DNA from: Haemonchus contortus
Lineage: Eukaryota; Nematoda; Chromadorea; Rhabditida; Trichostrongylidae
DNA length: 64,000 bases
NCBI GenBank assembly: GCA_000469685.2
Contig: LS997563.1
Span: 30,538,373 to 30,602,372 of the forward strand
Direction: 5' to 3'
The notes under the pieces are model-generated. The model was not told the origin of the DNA. It searched no databases and saw nothing but the letters and a program-made list of their open reading frames with translations. Position numbers and translations under genes: made by a program. Numbering within the stretch: the first letter of the stretch is position 1; each line of letters opens with the position of its first letter. Below are positions 1 through 12,329 of this stretch, one piece after another.

Positions 1-1319
1 TCATAATTATAAGGTCACCCTGAGAAAGTGAACAATTATTAACGAAAGAGAGGAAAGCTCGTGGTCATCTACTTTCCTCTGATGAGAAGGCTCATCATGA
101 TGGTGGGCTCCGTACTCGAGCCATTTCCAGGCAAATAGAGAGGCCTCCTTGGTCCATTCGGAGATTTCTAGAGAGTCCTCATGTCGTTAGATATAACACC
201 AACTGTGGACACCCATGAAAGATTACTACCCGTGACGAGCGGAAAATTCTGAGGACTGTTTCCAACAGTACGTCCTCCTTGAACCAGATCCGATCGGAAT
301 TAAACCTCTCTGTTTCGAAAACTACAGTCTGGAGAGCAGTGAGAAGATGTGAGAACATCACCACGCAAGCAATGGAGAAGGTGCCACAAATCACCGATCG
401 TCACAAAGAGGCTCGACTCGGATTTGCAAAGATGAACCTAGGGAGAGATTGGGCAAAGGTAGATCTGCATCAAAATCTCACCATAGAGCTGAATAATTCC
501 TATTCAGGTCGTCTTTTCGGGTGAAAAGAAATTCAATCTGATGGAAACAAGCGGTACTGACGCGACTCGAGGAAGGAACCAGTCTACTTCAGCCGTCGCA
601 ATTTCGGTGGAAGAAGTCTATGGTGTGGGGTGCATTCTACAATGATGTCGTGTTGGATCTACCTGTCGTGAGCTGCAGTGTGGATTCCAAGAATTACTAG
701 AACATGTTGTAGCATCATCCAGTTCCCTTTCTATGCCATCGCCATCACCTCAACTATGTCTTTCAACGAGACAACGCCTCCATTCATGTGAGCCGTGCAA
801 CGGATGAGTGGCTGCAATGCTAATAAATAAGCGTCCTGCCATGACCAGCCTGCAGTCCCGATCTCAATCCGATGGAAAATATCTCGGGCATAATAGACAG
901 ACAGGTTTATGCGAATAACAGTCAGTTCCAGAGCACAGAAGAGCTGAACCGGGCGATTATCGAAGCATAGAGAGCAATCGATGAAGAACTCTTCGAAACC
1001 TAGTTTCTAGTATGCCACGCAGGCTCTTTGATGTTGCAAGGAGGAGCTATAGATTATTAACTGTTGTACATATGCCATTAACATTGATAAATCATTTACT
1101 TTCTCAGGGTGACCTTATAATTATGAAACGGTGCAAAAGCCGGCACTATCTTTAAAAAATTCATAAAAAATTTGAGGTGAAGGATAGTGAAACCAAAATT
1201 TGAATACGGAGGTACATTGTGATGAGGAATCTACCAGTGTTTGCCAAAAAATTCCATTCCGGCTGCTTTCTCCAGAATCGCAAAAATCTGGGGTGACCTT
1301 ATAATTATGAAACGCACTG
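1..1319 (+). mobile_element. Decayed Tc1-like DNA transposon, left end cut by window start
   Basis: The first bases (ataattataaggtcacc) are the inverted complement of ggtgaccttataattat, seen at about 1108-1124 and again at about 1292-1310, where it runs on into aaacgcactg before a TA. Conceptual translation on the plus strand, with many stops and shifts, gives typical Tc1 transposase pieces: FSGEKKFN near 510-530, a block with MVWGAF near 616, QRDNASIHVSRAT near 765-805 and SPDLNPMEN near 855-875. The first catalytic acidic position of Tc1 (usually FSDEKKFN) reads glycine here, and the frame is broken repeatedly, so it cannot make transposase. Two right-hand termini about 180 bp apart suggest a nested or rearranged end. 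Confident of the family, less of the exact right border. Confidence 0.8.
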
Positions 1320-1524
1320 TATCCCATACACACTCAGAAGCCTCTACACTTCGAATGGGTGTCAACTGAGGGCGTACATGCCCCAAACGGGATCTGTCAA
1401 CACAAAAAGACTTTTAGACTTTTGGTCATTTTACTTGATGAACTCAAAGAGTTTGCTGTTTGATACGACAAATGGTTTATGCAATGCCATATTCGTAGTT
1501 ACCCGAGATTGTCTACCACCATCT

Positions 1525-1770
1525 AGTTTGCGCCCCACATTCGGCTCCCATTCAGAATCGAAGTGCCGTTTCGAATGTGTATGTGATCTATGAAGTGGCT
1601 TGCGGTATCCAGCCAGAGTCAGTAATTTTATCCTCCCATAGGAGTCTGATACAAATTAGGGATATGGAAGGCATGCTTGGCTTTGAAGGGTAGTAAGCGG
1701 GATTCCATCCAGTATAAAGCTCGCTCGAGTAGTGATCGCGAGCCCTTTGCTACTACATCGCCCATGCCCT
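1525..1770 (-). repeat. tRNA-derived SINE, degraded copy
   Basis: This is a diverged minus-strand copy of the SINE family found nine times in the window. Recognisable blocks in order are cccattcagaatcg, gcgtatgtg-like, cttgcggt, ttttatcctcccataggagtctg and ggaaggcatgcttgg. The tRNA-like head at the right-hand side (gctactacatcgcc) is poorly kept. No coding content is seen. Confidence 0.6.
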
Positions 1771-2570
1771 AAACAATGGACCAAACATATCAAACTAAGG
1801 GATAATCAAAAAAGTAGTTCAGGCTCCACGTGCCTCAGACGAAAACCAAACTGATGAATCTCGTCATTCTGTGCCCATAAGTAGGGTACGGGAAAGCCTA
1901 CAAAGGTATAATAGGGAGTACAAGACTACTAATTTGACATTTCGGCATAAAAAAGCCCTAAATGTAAATTCCACGGGAAAGGAGATATGATAGTTTGTAC
2001 ACCAGCTTTATTAGCTATTATTTCTTATTGGTTAGAATTAAGGGGTGATCAACGAGGACAACTAATGAGAGGGAGAATAATCCCAAAAGGCCTTTTTTGT
2101 TTGGATTACATTTAAAAACAAAAAAAACAAAAAAAAATAAATTTATTCAATTTGACCTGGTGTACTTTGTGTTTTTTAATAATTACTGTAATTTGTAGCA
2201 GCGTATGATTTTGCAGCCCTTATGGTTAAGTCCGCGAGTTAAGGGAAAAACAACCTCCGTGGGTAGCCTTAAGCGTACCAGTACATTCTAGGTGCCGTGC
2301 TCTTTCTCTATTACATCACCGGAACCTCTTCACCTTTTTAGTCGAACATTCAAGACCGATGAGAGGCGGGAGGGAGGGAATAGATGTTATAAATAGGTCA
2401 TTTTTCATGCGTGTACTTAAATTTTTCGGCATCTTCGATCTTTTACTATTTATTTGTTGGTTGTGATTTAATCGTAAGACACGACATAAGGTGGGTATCG
2501 TCTCAAGCAGTACGAAATAAACATGGACATCCAGCAGAAGATAGTTGAGCCTCAGAGTAGTGAAAACGAA
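1771..2570. other. Intergenic, nothing recognised
   Basis: About 800 bases without a supportable gene. It includes an A-rich tract near 2115-2145 and no repeat that I could match elsewhere in the window. Confidence 0.5.
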
Positions 2571-2770
2571 ATGGAGGTGGTGTAGTGGCAAATGGCGTAC
2601 TTTCAAACACCGATGGTCAGTGAATCGCATCCCCAATTGGCATTCACTTAGGCTAACCGAGAATTCGATCACTCCAGAGTCGGTTTATTAGTACCAGACT
2701 CGTCTACGAGGATGAAAGCACTGGCTTCTACATCGGCTAGCCCAGCTTAATTCCTTCTTTATGCTCATCC
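2571..2770 (+). repeat. tRNA-derived SINE copy
   Basis: The head reads ggaggtggtgtagtggcaaa, which is the A-box end of the family. It is followed by a poorly kept B-box and by the body blocks gtaccagactcgtct, gaggatgaaagcactgg and acatcggctagcc. The 3' part is lost. Confidence 0.7.
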
Positions 2771-3309
2771 CACCATTTAGAGAAAGAGAGTCTTAAAATG
2801 CAGTAAGTCATGCTCAAGGGGGTGAGCCTACACACTGAGTTATGGCGCTTGCGCGGGGGTGGGGCAGAGGGGAGAGGTGGGGGTAGGGGTTGTAGGGTAC
2901 TTAACCCCCCCCCCCTCGATTAAAGTCTGAAGTACTTTACGGGATCAGTCACGAAGTCGTTTGGTTTCGTAGTTTCAGGGAGATGAATCTCGTACCATGG
3001 TAGAGGACGTTATAAAAAATCTGTGAACTGTTGAGCAACTCGGTGTCCCGTTCATACGCCTCCCTTTTCCCATTTCTTTATCTTCATATGAAGAACTTTA
3101 TTCCCGGAGGACGAGTTCTATTTTCTCCTCCATTCTTAAACTTAGACTTGAAAAACTTTTTTTTTATTTCTGACCATAGGATGAGCAGAAAAAGAAGTCA
3201 TGTGCTTAGCAAAATTAGGGAGAACAAAGTTGTTATTTGTGACGCTGTGCTTGACGACATTTGCCTCGCCTTTGTTGTAATCCCATTTACTTAACTCTCT
3301 CTCTGCCTA
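2771..3309. other. Intergenic, homopolymer C tract
   Basis: No gene recognised. A run of about 13 C lies at 2907-2920 in a G/C-skewed stretch that begins near 2850. Confidence 0.5.
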
Positions 3310-4105
3310 CAATGGGCGGAGGTGGTGTAGTGGCAAGTGGCACACTATCTCACACATATGGTCCCGGACTTGAATCCCGAATCGATATCCGCCTTTACCA
3401 ACCAAGCTTTTCATCCCTCCTGGGTCAGTCATTTGGTTCCAGATCGTGTGGGAGGATAAAAACACTGATTTGCACATAGCTTGGCCACCGCAATTCAATA
3501 TACAGTAGCGCTCAATAGTATTCGGCCAACTTTAACTTGCCGTAACTTTTTTCCCAGTGGAGCAAATCACATGAAATTTTGATATGTTAGCTGAAGCATA
3601 TTTTACACTGTCCAACACTACTTGACTGCAAAACAGCCATATATACATACTGATAGGGAGGCCTTTGTAGATTGTGCTAAAAGCAAGTTTGTGACGTCTG
3701 CAGTTATTCCGACCTTGTGTACGTTTTTCTTCTCTTTTGGGTTCGACATTAGCGCTCGTACACTTAAGACATGGCAAAAGGAAAGGACTCCTGGAAGCAC
3801 CACCACTCGTATTTCTAGTTGATTTTTTGTTCAAGCCCTTTTGGATATCTGGAACATGATAAGATTGCAGGTTAATAGTGGTAAATATTCACACTACCCC
3901 AATGCCACACATATTGAAATTTCGCTTGATTAGATTCAGTAGGAAAGAAGTTACGACTGAAAATTATAACTGCAGAAGCGTTTCGCCGAATACTTTTGAG
4001 CGCTACTGTATATGGGCCGCACACTCATTTAATACCCCACTACGATTCTGAATTGAAGTCGAATGCGTAGTGCATCCTTCAGACGCAATCGATCAATGCC
4101 AAGAA
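3310..4105 (+). repeat. SINE copy split by a nested MITE
   Basis: The SINE head ggaggtggtgtagtggcaag starts the copy, the body runs to 3500 with gtgggaggataaaaacactg, and the remaining 3' part (ctacgattctgaattgaagtcgaatg) resumes at 4011. The 506-bp MITE at 3503-4008 sits between the two halves with TA on both sides. The SINE is therefore older than the MITE insertion. Confidence 0.8.
3503..4008. mobile_element. Tc1/mariner-type MITE, copy 1
   Basis: Terminal inverted repeats cagtagcgctcaatagtatt and aatacttttgagcgctactg (matching inverted, with few mismatches) are flanked by TA at 3501-3502 and 4009-4010. No transposase coding is seen. A second, more decayed copy lies at 42504-43021. TA target choice and the CAGT terminus fit a non-autonomous Tc1/mariner superfamily element. 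Confidence 0.85.
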
Positions 4106-4827
4106 GACTTTAGACTCTGCGCTGTCCCAATATCATTTGGATCGATGTTTGTGGTCCCCAAAGGGAGATAGGGTAGAAAAGTTGTAAACAAGCGAGTATT
4201 ACCTTTCACTGCACCAAAATCTGATGGTGAGATAAAATTGGCCGGAGGAGGTACACAAATAATCATTTGATCTTTAGCAACTGACAATTACGTGGGAACA
4301 TACCCATTAATCCGTTTACAGTAATAGAGGCCTCTCTTTATATAATTTATGTTCACATCTTGCTGCATTACATATCGTAACCCCCAAAGAAGTGCTATTT
4401 GGAAAATTAGACTTGTTCCGAACTAATGCGTAATGGAAAGATGACTTCCTAATGTACATCCGAAGCATGAGTAACTTCATGGATTTTCAGTTAACAATTT
4501 TAAGCCAATTGTTACGGATAGTTTTCGGATGTGGACTGGCAATTGTTCAGTATGAACCCTACAATACTTACTCTCCTTGAAACTTCTTTGAGCTGCACGC
4601 AGCACTTTACAACAATTCGAAATGTTGAAGCATTTGAATATATGCCCGACTCCAAAAATCGGTTGCGTATGATGCTGTAGGATATACGCTGTCATCCAGC
4701 CCCATGTGCCTTACAACAGCAGTAACCCAAGAATCAAACGGTGGCGCAATGTCCAGCATATTAAGACAACAGCATAGAGAGGTCGGATTGATATAAAGTA
4801 TAAGGACAAATGATAGAGTCTCTGGCG
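4106..4827. other. Intergenic, nothing recognised
   Basis: Unique-looking A/T-rich DNA with no supportable coding region. Confidence 0.5.
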
Positions 4828-5097
4828 TTGATCAATCTAAGGGATGCGCCCTGCATTCGATCTCCACTTAGAGTCATAATGGCGTGATGAATGCGTATGG
4901 GACCTTTACAATGACTTGTCGCGGTCAGCCGATGAACATGTCAGTGCTTTTTACCCTCCGAGACGAGTATGGCACCAATCGACCAACCCTCAAGGGATGG
5001 AAGATTTGGTTGGTCTAGGCAGATATCGAGTCGGGATTTGAACCGTTGACCATGCGTGAGTGATAGTGCGCCACATGCCACTACACCACCTCCCACC
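4828..5097 (-). repeat. tRNA-derived SINE, well preserved
   Basis: A minus-strand copy. Read on the minus strand it has the head ggaggtggtgtagtggcatg, a B-box-like ggttcaaatcccgac at about 5030-5045, the body with accaaccaaatcttccatcc, and the tail region with ccattatgactctaagtgg. This is one of the better copies for seeing that the head derives from a tRNA. Confidence 0.8.
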
Positions 5098-7055
5098 GAA
5101 ATTGATATAGGTAGCTGAAAGAACAGGGTAATCTATTTTATTATTTTTTCATTTATTGGGCTATTGTTTAAGCTATATCCAATGGTAGGTTCGGAATAAC
5201 ATCAGAGTTACGATAAAAACAGAATAAAGTACTATTCCTATTTATATGAAAGATAAGATCATGAAATAAAAGGAAGACGGTAAAAACGGGGGGAAGGGGG
5301 AGCAGTTGGGCTGTTCGAAAGAGGAAGGGCAGTGGCCGGCCAACAATGCCAGCCGCATTCAGGGATTGCGGCCCGGATACCAGCTTAGTAGGTCCCCGCA
5401 AACCTCTTGATGCGGTAACCAGAATCTGGTAAAACTCCACCGAATAGCCGACACCAATATCCTCGAAATGGGAGAGGCATTCAGTCGCATTCAAATTAAT
5501 GGTCATAGGTAAGGAATAGTCCAACAAGTGCACGATACTCCTGTTCTTTCCCATTAATAGAGTTGAGAAAGGAATATGAATGACCCATGCTAATTTTGTA
5601 GAGCATTCTAGTGAGGAATATGCTCCGTAGAATGAATCATGAGCGGCCTAAGGACATAATGGCCTAATCAACAAAGTATGTAGGCAGAGTGCCCTCATTA
5701 CTGGAACCTTGCGAACGCCTAGTTTCCACTCAATTTCCTCATTGAACGGATCAAGAGAAAGTGTAGGCGTTATCTTATATAAGTTATAAGCTCTGTGGTA
5801 TAAGAGTAATGAGGAACTTTCGATGCGGTGGCATATTTCATACCTCAAACGACTTGCTTCAATGAGAACCATTTCCAATATCTGCATCTCCTTCAGAGCG
5901 ATTTCCGTCCCAAATATTGCCCACAGATTTCTTCTCACTTTCATCAAGCCAAAAGAGTTTATGGGACATTTCGCAAGTGCACGTTGGTACCGAGAGTGGA
6001 AAAACGGCGGAAATTCTTCAACGAAATGAACAGCGAAAATATTACAGATTGCCGAGAGTTAGAAAGACAAACATGTTTCACTGGTCGTCTCAAAGAAATA
6101 TGATGGAGCAGCCTCATCAATTTTGGAATATAGAATGTCAAACCGCAACTCAGACTTCTCTTAGCTGATTGAAGCAGATTCCGAGATTTCTTCCAAAACA
6201 GGAACCTGTTCACCTAACATTCTATTGAATATCTTTGAATATATCTTTTATACTTAGTATTTTTCATTGCATAATATTACTTTATACCTTACAATATACA
6301 TACATATATATATATATTGTTCTTCAAATCTGTATAGATCGTCAAAATCATTCTCTAAGCCATATGCGCATCTTTAGCTTCTATGAATCAGTCTGGAAAC
6401 CGAACGCATGGCGCAGAGCGGCAGAGAGGGAGATCAAATAAAGCCGTCTTGAACTTCTTCCAAATGTGTCCCGAACAAAATAGAAAGTGCTGGGAAACTA
6501 AGGAATTAGGGATCCATTTGGATATGTTTGGTTCCTGAGGGAGAGTACTATCGAAAGTGGCTTATCGCGTGACAACACAGAGCAAAGGTCTAACAATGAG
6601 AAAGCAACAACTTTCTCACTCACAAGATTGCACGTCCTCATCGGCTATTCTGCGCATTCTCACCCTATGCCTAACATTAGTCTCTCGTCTAGACGACAAC
6701 TACAATCATGAAGCCGACGAAGAAATGAATGTGACCAACGTTCTCAACAAATCCACAAAATAATCATCTTAGTGGCAGAAACTGTGAAAAGAAAATTAAA
6801 AATTGCTTACATGACTTGTTTCATTCTTCTCAAAAGGGTACTCCCGTAATATTTCTGGAATTGGAAACAATCTAAGGCTTCCCTCACTTCAAAAGTTTAT
6901 CGCAACTTCGTCCTGCTACACTGTACTTTCTGAAAACATGGCCTCAACAGTTGGCCAAATTGTGGGATACCTGATCAGCAAATGTAGTTTGCATCCTCAG
7001 AACTCAGGATGAATCTCCCGATCTTGGTAGGAATAGGCCCGTTTTGCGGAAAGTA
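5098..7055. other. Intergenic, nothing recognised
   Basis: Nearly 2 kb without a convincing gene. Open frames here are short, lack recognisable motifs and overlap on both strands. A short (TA)n run is at 6300-6318. Confidence 0.5.
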
Positions 7056-8339
7056 TTGGGTTGTCCGAAAAGTTTCCGCCGATTTTTGACACCCCGGATT
7101 TATCAGCCGTTGTACAAAAGATCAAAGACCCAACCTAATAAAGTTATACGTTTTCCGAAAGAGTAGGTCCTCCTCTATATTCCTATAGGAATTCTGTCAA
7201 CATTTGTCGAAGTTTGTCTGTACAGGACTAGTGTGAAAATGGAGAACCACTGCGCGCATTTTCGGCATCTGAAGTATTTCTTCTACCGCGAGGCCTAGAA
7301 TGCGGCTCAAGCCGCATGAAAGATATATGGCGTTTGAGTAGATCATGCCCTAGAGGAACGTACAGTGCATGACTAGTTTGGGAAATCCAAACAGAGTGAA
7401 TTTGCCTTCGAAGACCGGCAACCCTTAAGGAGACTATCGTCAGTTTAAACGACCAACTCAAAATGTTAACCGAAGCGAACCGGCACATCACTGCACGTGG
7501 AGTAGGAAAAGGGCTTAGTGTTTCGAAATTAACCATCCATGGTCATTTGCAGACGCTTGGTTTTGTAAAGCGCCTTGATGTTTAGATATCTTGCGAAAGG
7601 AGCGAGCGCAGGGCGATGGACCGCGCCTCCATGTGCGGCTCGTTGCTCGAACGAAATGAAAACGAGCCGTTCCTGAAACGCATGAGCACGAGGGACGAAA
7701 AGCGGATTGTGTACAGCAATGAGGAGCGGGACCGATCGTGTAGCCCCCTAGTGAGCCGTCACGATTCGCTGCAAAATTCAAAATCCAGGTGCGGATGACT
7801 ATGCCGAGTTGCTGATGGGATTTCAAGGAAATCACTTACCATGAGCTGTTATCGCACAATCCAAAGATGACTTAGGAAAGGTACTATAGTTAGCTAGAAA
7901 CTATGGAGGCAGCGATGGACTAAAAGCGACCCGAAGTGGCCAATTGTTAGGGCGTAATCTTCCAACAGGGTACCTCCGGACCACACGTATTTTTGGCCAC
8001 TCGTCAAAAGTTGCTAAAGCTCGGGTGGGATGTCTTACCATAGCCCCCCATATAGACCAGACATAGCACCATCAGAATACCACTTGTTTGGGTTTCTGCA
8101 AAATTCCTTGAATGGAAACTCGTTCAATTCGCTGGAGGACTGCAAAAAGCACATGAGTGGGTTTTTCGATTTCAAGTCTGGATCCTTCTATAAAAGTGGC
8201 GTACTAAAACTTACAGGAAGATGGCGGATCCTTACTGAACAGAATGGAGGATATATTGTTCGATCAATGGATTTCTTCTTCTAGGAATTTTCACTCAAAG
8301 ATGAATCGAAAATCGGCGGGAACTTTTCGGACAACCCAA
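7056..8339 (+). mobile_element. Decayed mariner element (1284 bp)
   Basis: Near-perfect terminal inverted repeats begin ttgggttgtccgaaaagttt and end in the complement, with TA at 7054-7055 and 8340-8341. The length is right for a full mariner. Conceptual translation on the plus strand starts at MENHCAHFRHLKYFF (7239 onward) and shows broken pieces of the DNA-binding and catalytic domains, ending with the motif block APHIDQT...HHQNTTCLGF near 8040-8095. Many stops and frame changes make it a fossil. The TIR differs from those of the mariners at 22229 and 49497, so at least three mariner lineages have been active. Confidence 0.9.
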
Positions 8340-8779
8340 TATATGCCGGAAATTTCACAGTAGTCTAGCTTTCTTCCAGGATTTGCCGGAAGTAGAAGAG
8401 TTTCGTAGAAGTTCTATCGAACGACACTGCTCTTTCGTATGTTCACAGCATATCTGATGATTTCATGATATCACACTCGGCTGACCAGGTCAAGGATCAT
8501 CTTCGACCTTTTTGTAACGTTCAGTCTGCAAAGCGCTGGAACGAGCTTTGTAATGAACCGCTTAGAAGGGCTCCAAGATCAAATGTTCGACACAAGTTTC
8601 AATGATTTCAAACGGTAGAGCAGCCGGTTCGAACTTATTAGCATGTACGTGTTGAATTGGTAAGCAGTCCAGGCACTAGATTGCTCGAATGAGCAAGGAA
8701 GGGGTAGTCGGATGTTGTGGACATGAGCGTAGATAGTGTTCTTACATTGGAACCCCATTGGAAGCTTTCAGCTTATCCC
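8340..8779. other. Intergenic, nothing recognised
   Basis: No gene, RNA or repeat recognised. Confidence 0.45.
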
Positions 8780-8929
8780 GGGAGAATTCTGAACTGACAC
8801 GAAATATTCGGCGGGTATTTTTCATCAACGTAGGGGGATCTTTCTAGTGAGCTTGTGAATGTTCTTGCCAGAAATAGACACGGACCGTTGTAATTACACC
8901 TACTGTAGGAAGCATCACAGAAGCAGCTT

Positions 8930-9020
8930 ATGGTATGGGAGCGGGTCATTGTAGTTCTGGCATGCATCCACGCATTCGCTTCCGTTCATAATCGTAGTAA
9001 TCTCTGAATGTGCCTTGTCC
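8930..9020 (+). repeat. Arm 1 of a dispersed inverted repeat
   Basis: Contains cgcattcgcttccgttcata (about 8971-8990), which recurs inverted at about 9955-10035. The similarity covers roughly 80 bases with substitutions. The function and family are unknown to me; it may be two copies of one repeat in opposite orientation. Confidence 0.55.
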
Positions 9021-9139
9021 TATACAAGGACTTGAGGAATAGAAAACAGTGACAATAGGAAAGTTCAATGAGTGAACCCCTCCCCAGCGGTTCCACTGCA
9101 ATCCGGTGGCACTTGCATTTAGAAAGAGCAGCATGGAGT

Positions 9140-9940
9140 GACCGGATAGATGTGAACTAGTTGGAAAAACTGGAAGATCAGCAATAATGGATTATCTTAT
9201 GAAGATCTCCGATATCAGTAACTGGGACATGGGAGAGGCACCGGATTGCTGCCATTTTCCCTTCAGTGGTTCGGACGGAGGTCGTCTCGTCGTTCGCTAG
9301 TGTCACCTACCACACCTTTCCAGTGATCTTCCAAGCTCTAAACCTCGATCGAGGTGTGGCGAAACGTTGAGGTGAGATTCTTATTTTCTAATGCTTGCCT
9401 ATGATACGATGCTTCTCCGTATATACAATAAAAGTTATTCTTATTTTGAACGTTTGGCAAGTAAATTGTAGACCTGTGAGGGTAATTCTCAATCTCGAAG
9501 GGGCTTTTTTGCCATAGTAAAGAGATTTGCCCTGTTCATGGTGAAGCCGTGGACTACTGCAAACTTATTTGGTCCATCTCAGCAGAAAAGTACTGAAACG
9601 ATACTGCGTGTGCGAAGAGCTCTAAAGGGGCCACGCGTGATTCCCGCCCCCCCCCCCCTCCCCCGCACGGGTGTGGTGCGATTAATGGGCTGTAGCTGCA
9701 GGTTGGATCAGACAGTGTCACTACATATTTTCTTCAAAAAACTCTCTCTGACATCTCGCTCAAAGAAGATACCCAGAAGCTTCGTTACCGTATGACTCAT
9801 GCATCATAGAAGGTAGTTACTAGGTACCTCGCGTAGAAACTCAACCAGGGCAACTACTTTATATTCCCTCAGGGTCATTGAAATGCAAACAAACATGACC
9901 GATAGAACCAAAGCACAGTTTTCAATTCCACCCGAATCCA
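9140..9940. other. Intergenic between repeat arms
   Basis: No gene recognised. A C-rich tract lies at 9646-9665. Confidence 0.45.
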
Positions 9941-9949
9941 AGGCAACTG

Positions 9950-10040
9950 CGCATTCGAATATTATTACGATTTTGAACGGAAGCGAATGCGTGAACGCAT
10001 CCCAGAACTGCATTGACCCGCCCCAATAACTTTGTCCTAT
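9950..10040 (-). repeat. Arm 2 of a dispersed inverted repeat
   Basis: Contains ttgaacggaagcgaatgcgt, the near complement of arm 1 at 8930-9020. The local order of blocks (the tail tgcgggtcattg-like, then ttctggcatgc-like) is also shared. Confidence 0.55.
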
Positions 10041-10079
10041 AGGCCTCCGCAAACTGGTGGGAAACACGAGCGTACGTTC

Positions 10080-10679
10080 AGCAGGATGAGCAGCAGATGC
10101 TGTGAGCAGACATTCTAATGTTTTCGACTCTTTTAGACGAATGAACTCATGGAAACGTTTAAGTGGAAATAGGCTACAGCATATAACCTTTTGGATCTAA
10201 TAATTTAGCACAGTCTACAGTAAACAGAATGGTGTAATCAAGCAAATTTTATTCAAATGTCAACAACTATAAAATAATTGCCATTCTTTAAAATTACTGC
10301 CACTCATTTCACTGATTGCGTTCTAGGAAGGTGTCTGATCCCAAGAAGATGCCCCCGCCTCGATGAAAATGGCTTAGCAAAGCCGCTATAATGGGTCATA
10401 GTTCGTCACAAACGCCCTAACGGGGGCGTGTCAAACCCAAGTAGAGGCGGTTCTGTGCCGTAAGACCTGTTGGAATACTGCACTGTACCCATTGTATCCT
10501 GAGATACTGTATTCACGTCCTTTACTTAGCTTGTACAAAAATTAAGAGCCTAGAATGAAAAAGTGCCCGAAATAAAGCGTCACCACAGAGATCAATTTTC
10601 CCATTATTCTGATTCTTTTGCCAGGCATCTCCCCTATCAGCCCTCCCATTCTTTGGCTATAATATTTAATTAGACGGAA
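10080..10679. other. Intergenic, nothing recognised
   Basis: No supportable feature was found. Confidence 0.45.
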
Positions 10680-10930
10680 CGAAGATGGTATAGGGGCAAG
10701 TGGCGCACTTCACACACGCATGATCATGTGTTGCATCCTGGATCGCTATACACCTAAACAACCAAGCCTTCCATCTTCTCCAGGGTCGCTTAATTGGTAC
10801 CAGGCTCGTCTGAGAGTATAGAAACATTGGTTTGTACATCGGCTACCGCAAGGCTGCTTAGGCCACCTCCATTCAATACGCCCTTGTGATTCTGAATGGA
10901 ACTCGAATACGTGAACTCAAACATTCAATA
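10680..10930 (+). repeat. tRNA-derived SINE copy
   Basis: The head ggtataggggcaagtggcgc and body blocks accaagccttccatc, attggtaccaggctcgtctg and gtacatcggct are in the usual order. The B box is worn. The 3' block gattctgaatggaactcgaa is present. Confidence 0.75.
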
Positions 10931-11011
10931 CATCCTAAGAGTAGAGAAATTTTTTGACAACCTCCATTACGTAGAAGTTTTTGACAGAACCATAACGAAG
11001 CATTCGGCACC

Positions 11012-11076
11012 ATAAAGGAACTTCTTTAATGCTCTTAAAAAACGAAAAGGAACTTCTTTAATGCTCTTAAAAAACG
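11012..11076. repeat. Tandem duplication, two units of about 31 bp
   Basis: The unit aaaggaacttctttaatgct plus cttaaaaaacg occurs twice head to tail with no visible substitutions, so the duplication is recent. Confidence 0.85.
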
Positions 11077-11940
11077 AGTTTTTCTGGACGAAAAACTTTC
11101 TATTGATCATTTGCTTGGTCAAAGGAATCTCACCATTTAGCAACCAAGATATGTTCAGAAGAAAAAAAATGTGCATATAACTAAATTACAATGGAATTCA
11201 AAGGTTCAAGCAGAAACAGCCTTTGATGCTAATGCAAAATTCTGTTGAAAGAAGGACGGAGAACACCCAGAGTGGTTTCCATTTTATTCCATGCGCTCGA
11301 TGGCCTGAGGATGGCATCATAGTCAAGTAAGCGCCACTAGCGGAAATTGAGTTAACTTGTGCGTGAATGAGTGACATACTCCTAGTGTGCCAGAATTGTT
11401 CACATATGTTCCAGACAGAATTGTCCCCTTTCTCAACGTTTGACACGACACATCATTCTCGAGTTCCGGGTCGGATCTCGCTTGTCACTGTTAATCTGCA
11501 GCATATATGTATGTACTGATGATAAAGGAAGGCAGCTAAAGGCATAAGAATTTGTTGGGGTAGTTAATGTTACATTATCTACTCCGAAGATGGGCCGGCT
11601 TGGTTAGTTGTCTTTTAAAAACACTGAAATCCCATCCAAACAAATTTTTTGGGACTACAAGCATTAAGATGAGAACACCTATGGTTAAAGCAGGTGGCAG
11701 TAGTGGATGGGAGAGGGGAGGAGGACGAACGAGAAATAAGCGTTTGACCAGAACTTCATGACTCATGTTCCCTTGAACCTGGGGATTTCAAATTTGGAAT
11801 GGATGCAGAGAGCATGGTAGGACTGAGAATGATACGTGCGAGAAGTGAACGCAATCTGAGTAAAATTAAGCAGCCAAATTGAAATAGTTGAAAAACGAAT
11901 CACATCCCTCTGATACACATGATTTGTGCAAGAGTCTCCG
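11077..11940. other. Intergenic, nothing recognised
   Basis: No supportable gene. A short purine-rich stretch lies at 11690-11740. Confidence 0.45.
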
Positions 11941-11967
11941 CTAATGTCGAGGAGGGGCCCATAAAGT

Positions 11968-12293
11968 GTGACGGAGTGTGTGTGGTGTGTATATGTGTTT
12001 GGTGATGATGAGTGTGTGTATTTATGTGTGTGTGTTTGTGTTTTGTGTATGTGTGTAAGTATTTGTGTGTGTGTGTGTTTCTGTGTGTGTTGTGTGTGTG
12101 TTGTGTGTATGTGTGCGTGTATTTATGTGTGTGTGTTTTGTGTATATGTGTGTGTATTTGTGTGTGTGTTTGTGTGTGTATGTGTGTATGTGTGTGTGTT
12201 GTGTGTGTTGTGTGTATGTGTGCGTGTATTTATGTGTGTGTGTTTTGTGTATATGTGTGTGTATTTGTGTGTGTTTGTGTGTGTTTGTGTTTG

Positions 12294-12325
<32 letters not shown>
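11968..12325. repeat. TG-rich microsatellite with higher-order repeat
   Basis: About 360 bases of (TG)n broken by TTT, TAT and TGCG interruptions. A unit of roughly 70 bases, recognisable by gtgcgtgtatttatgtgtgt followed by gttttgtgtatatg, occurs at about 12110-12160 and again at about 12215-12265, so block duplication as well as slippage has acted. Long open frames across it are a low-complexity artefact. Confidence 0.9.
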
Positions 12326-12329
12326 ATTT

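Noticed and set aside
11968..12325. Possible CRISPR-like array or minisatellite gene
   Set aside because: No regular repeat-spacer pattern; simple-sequence slippage with one block duplication.
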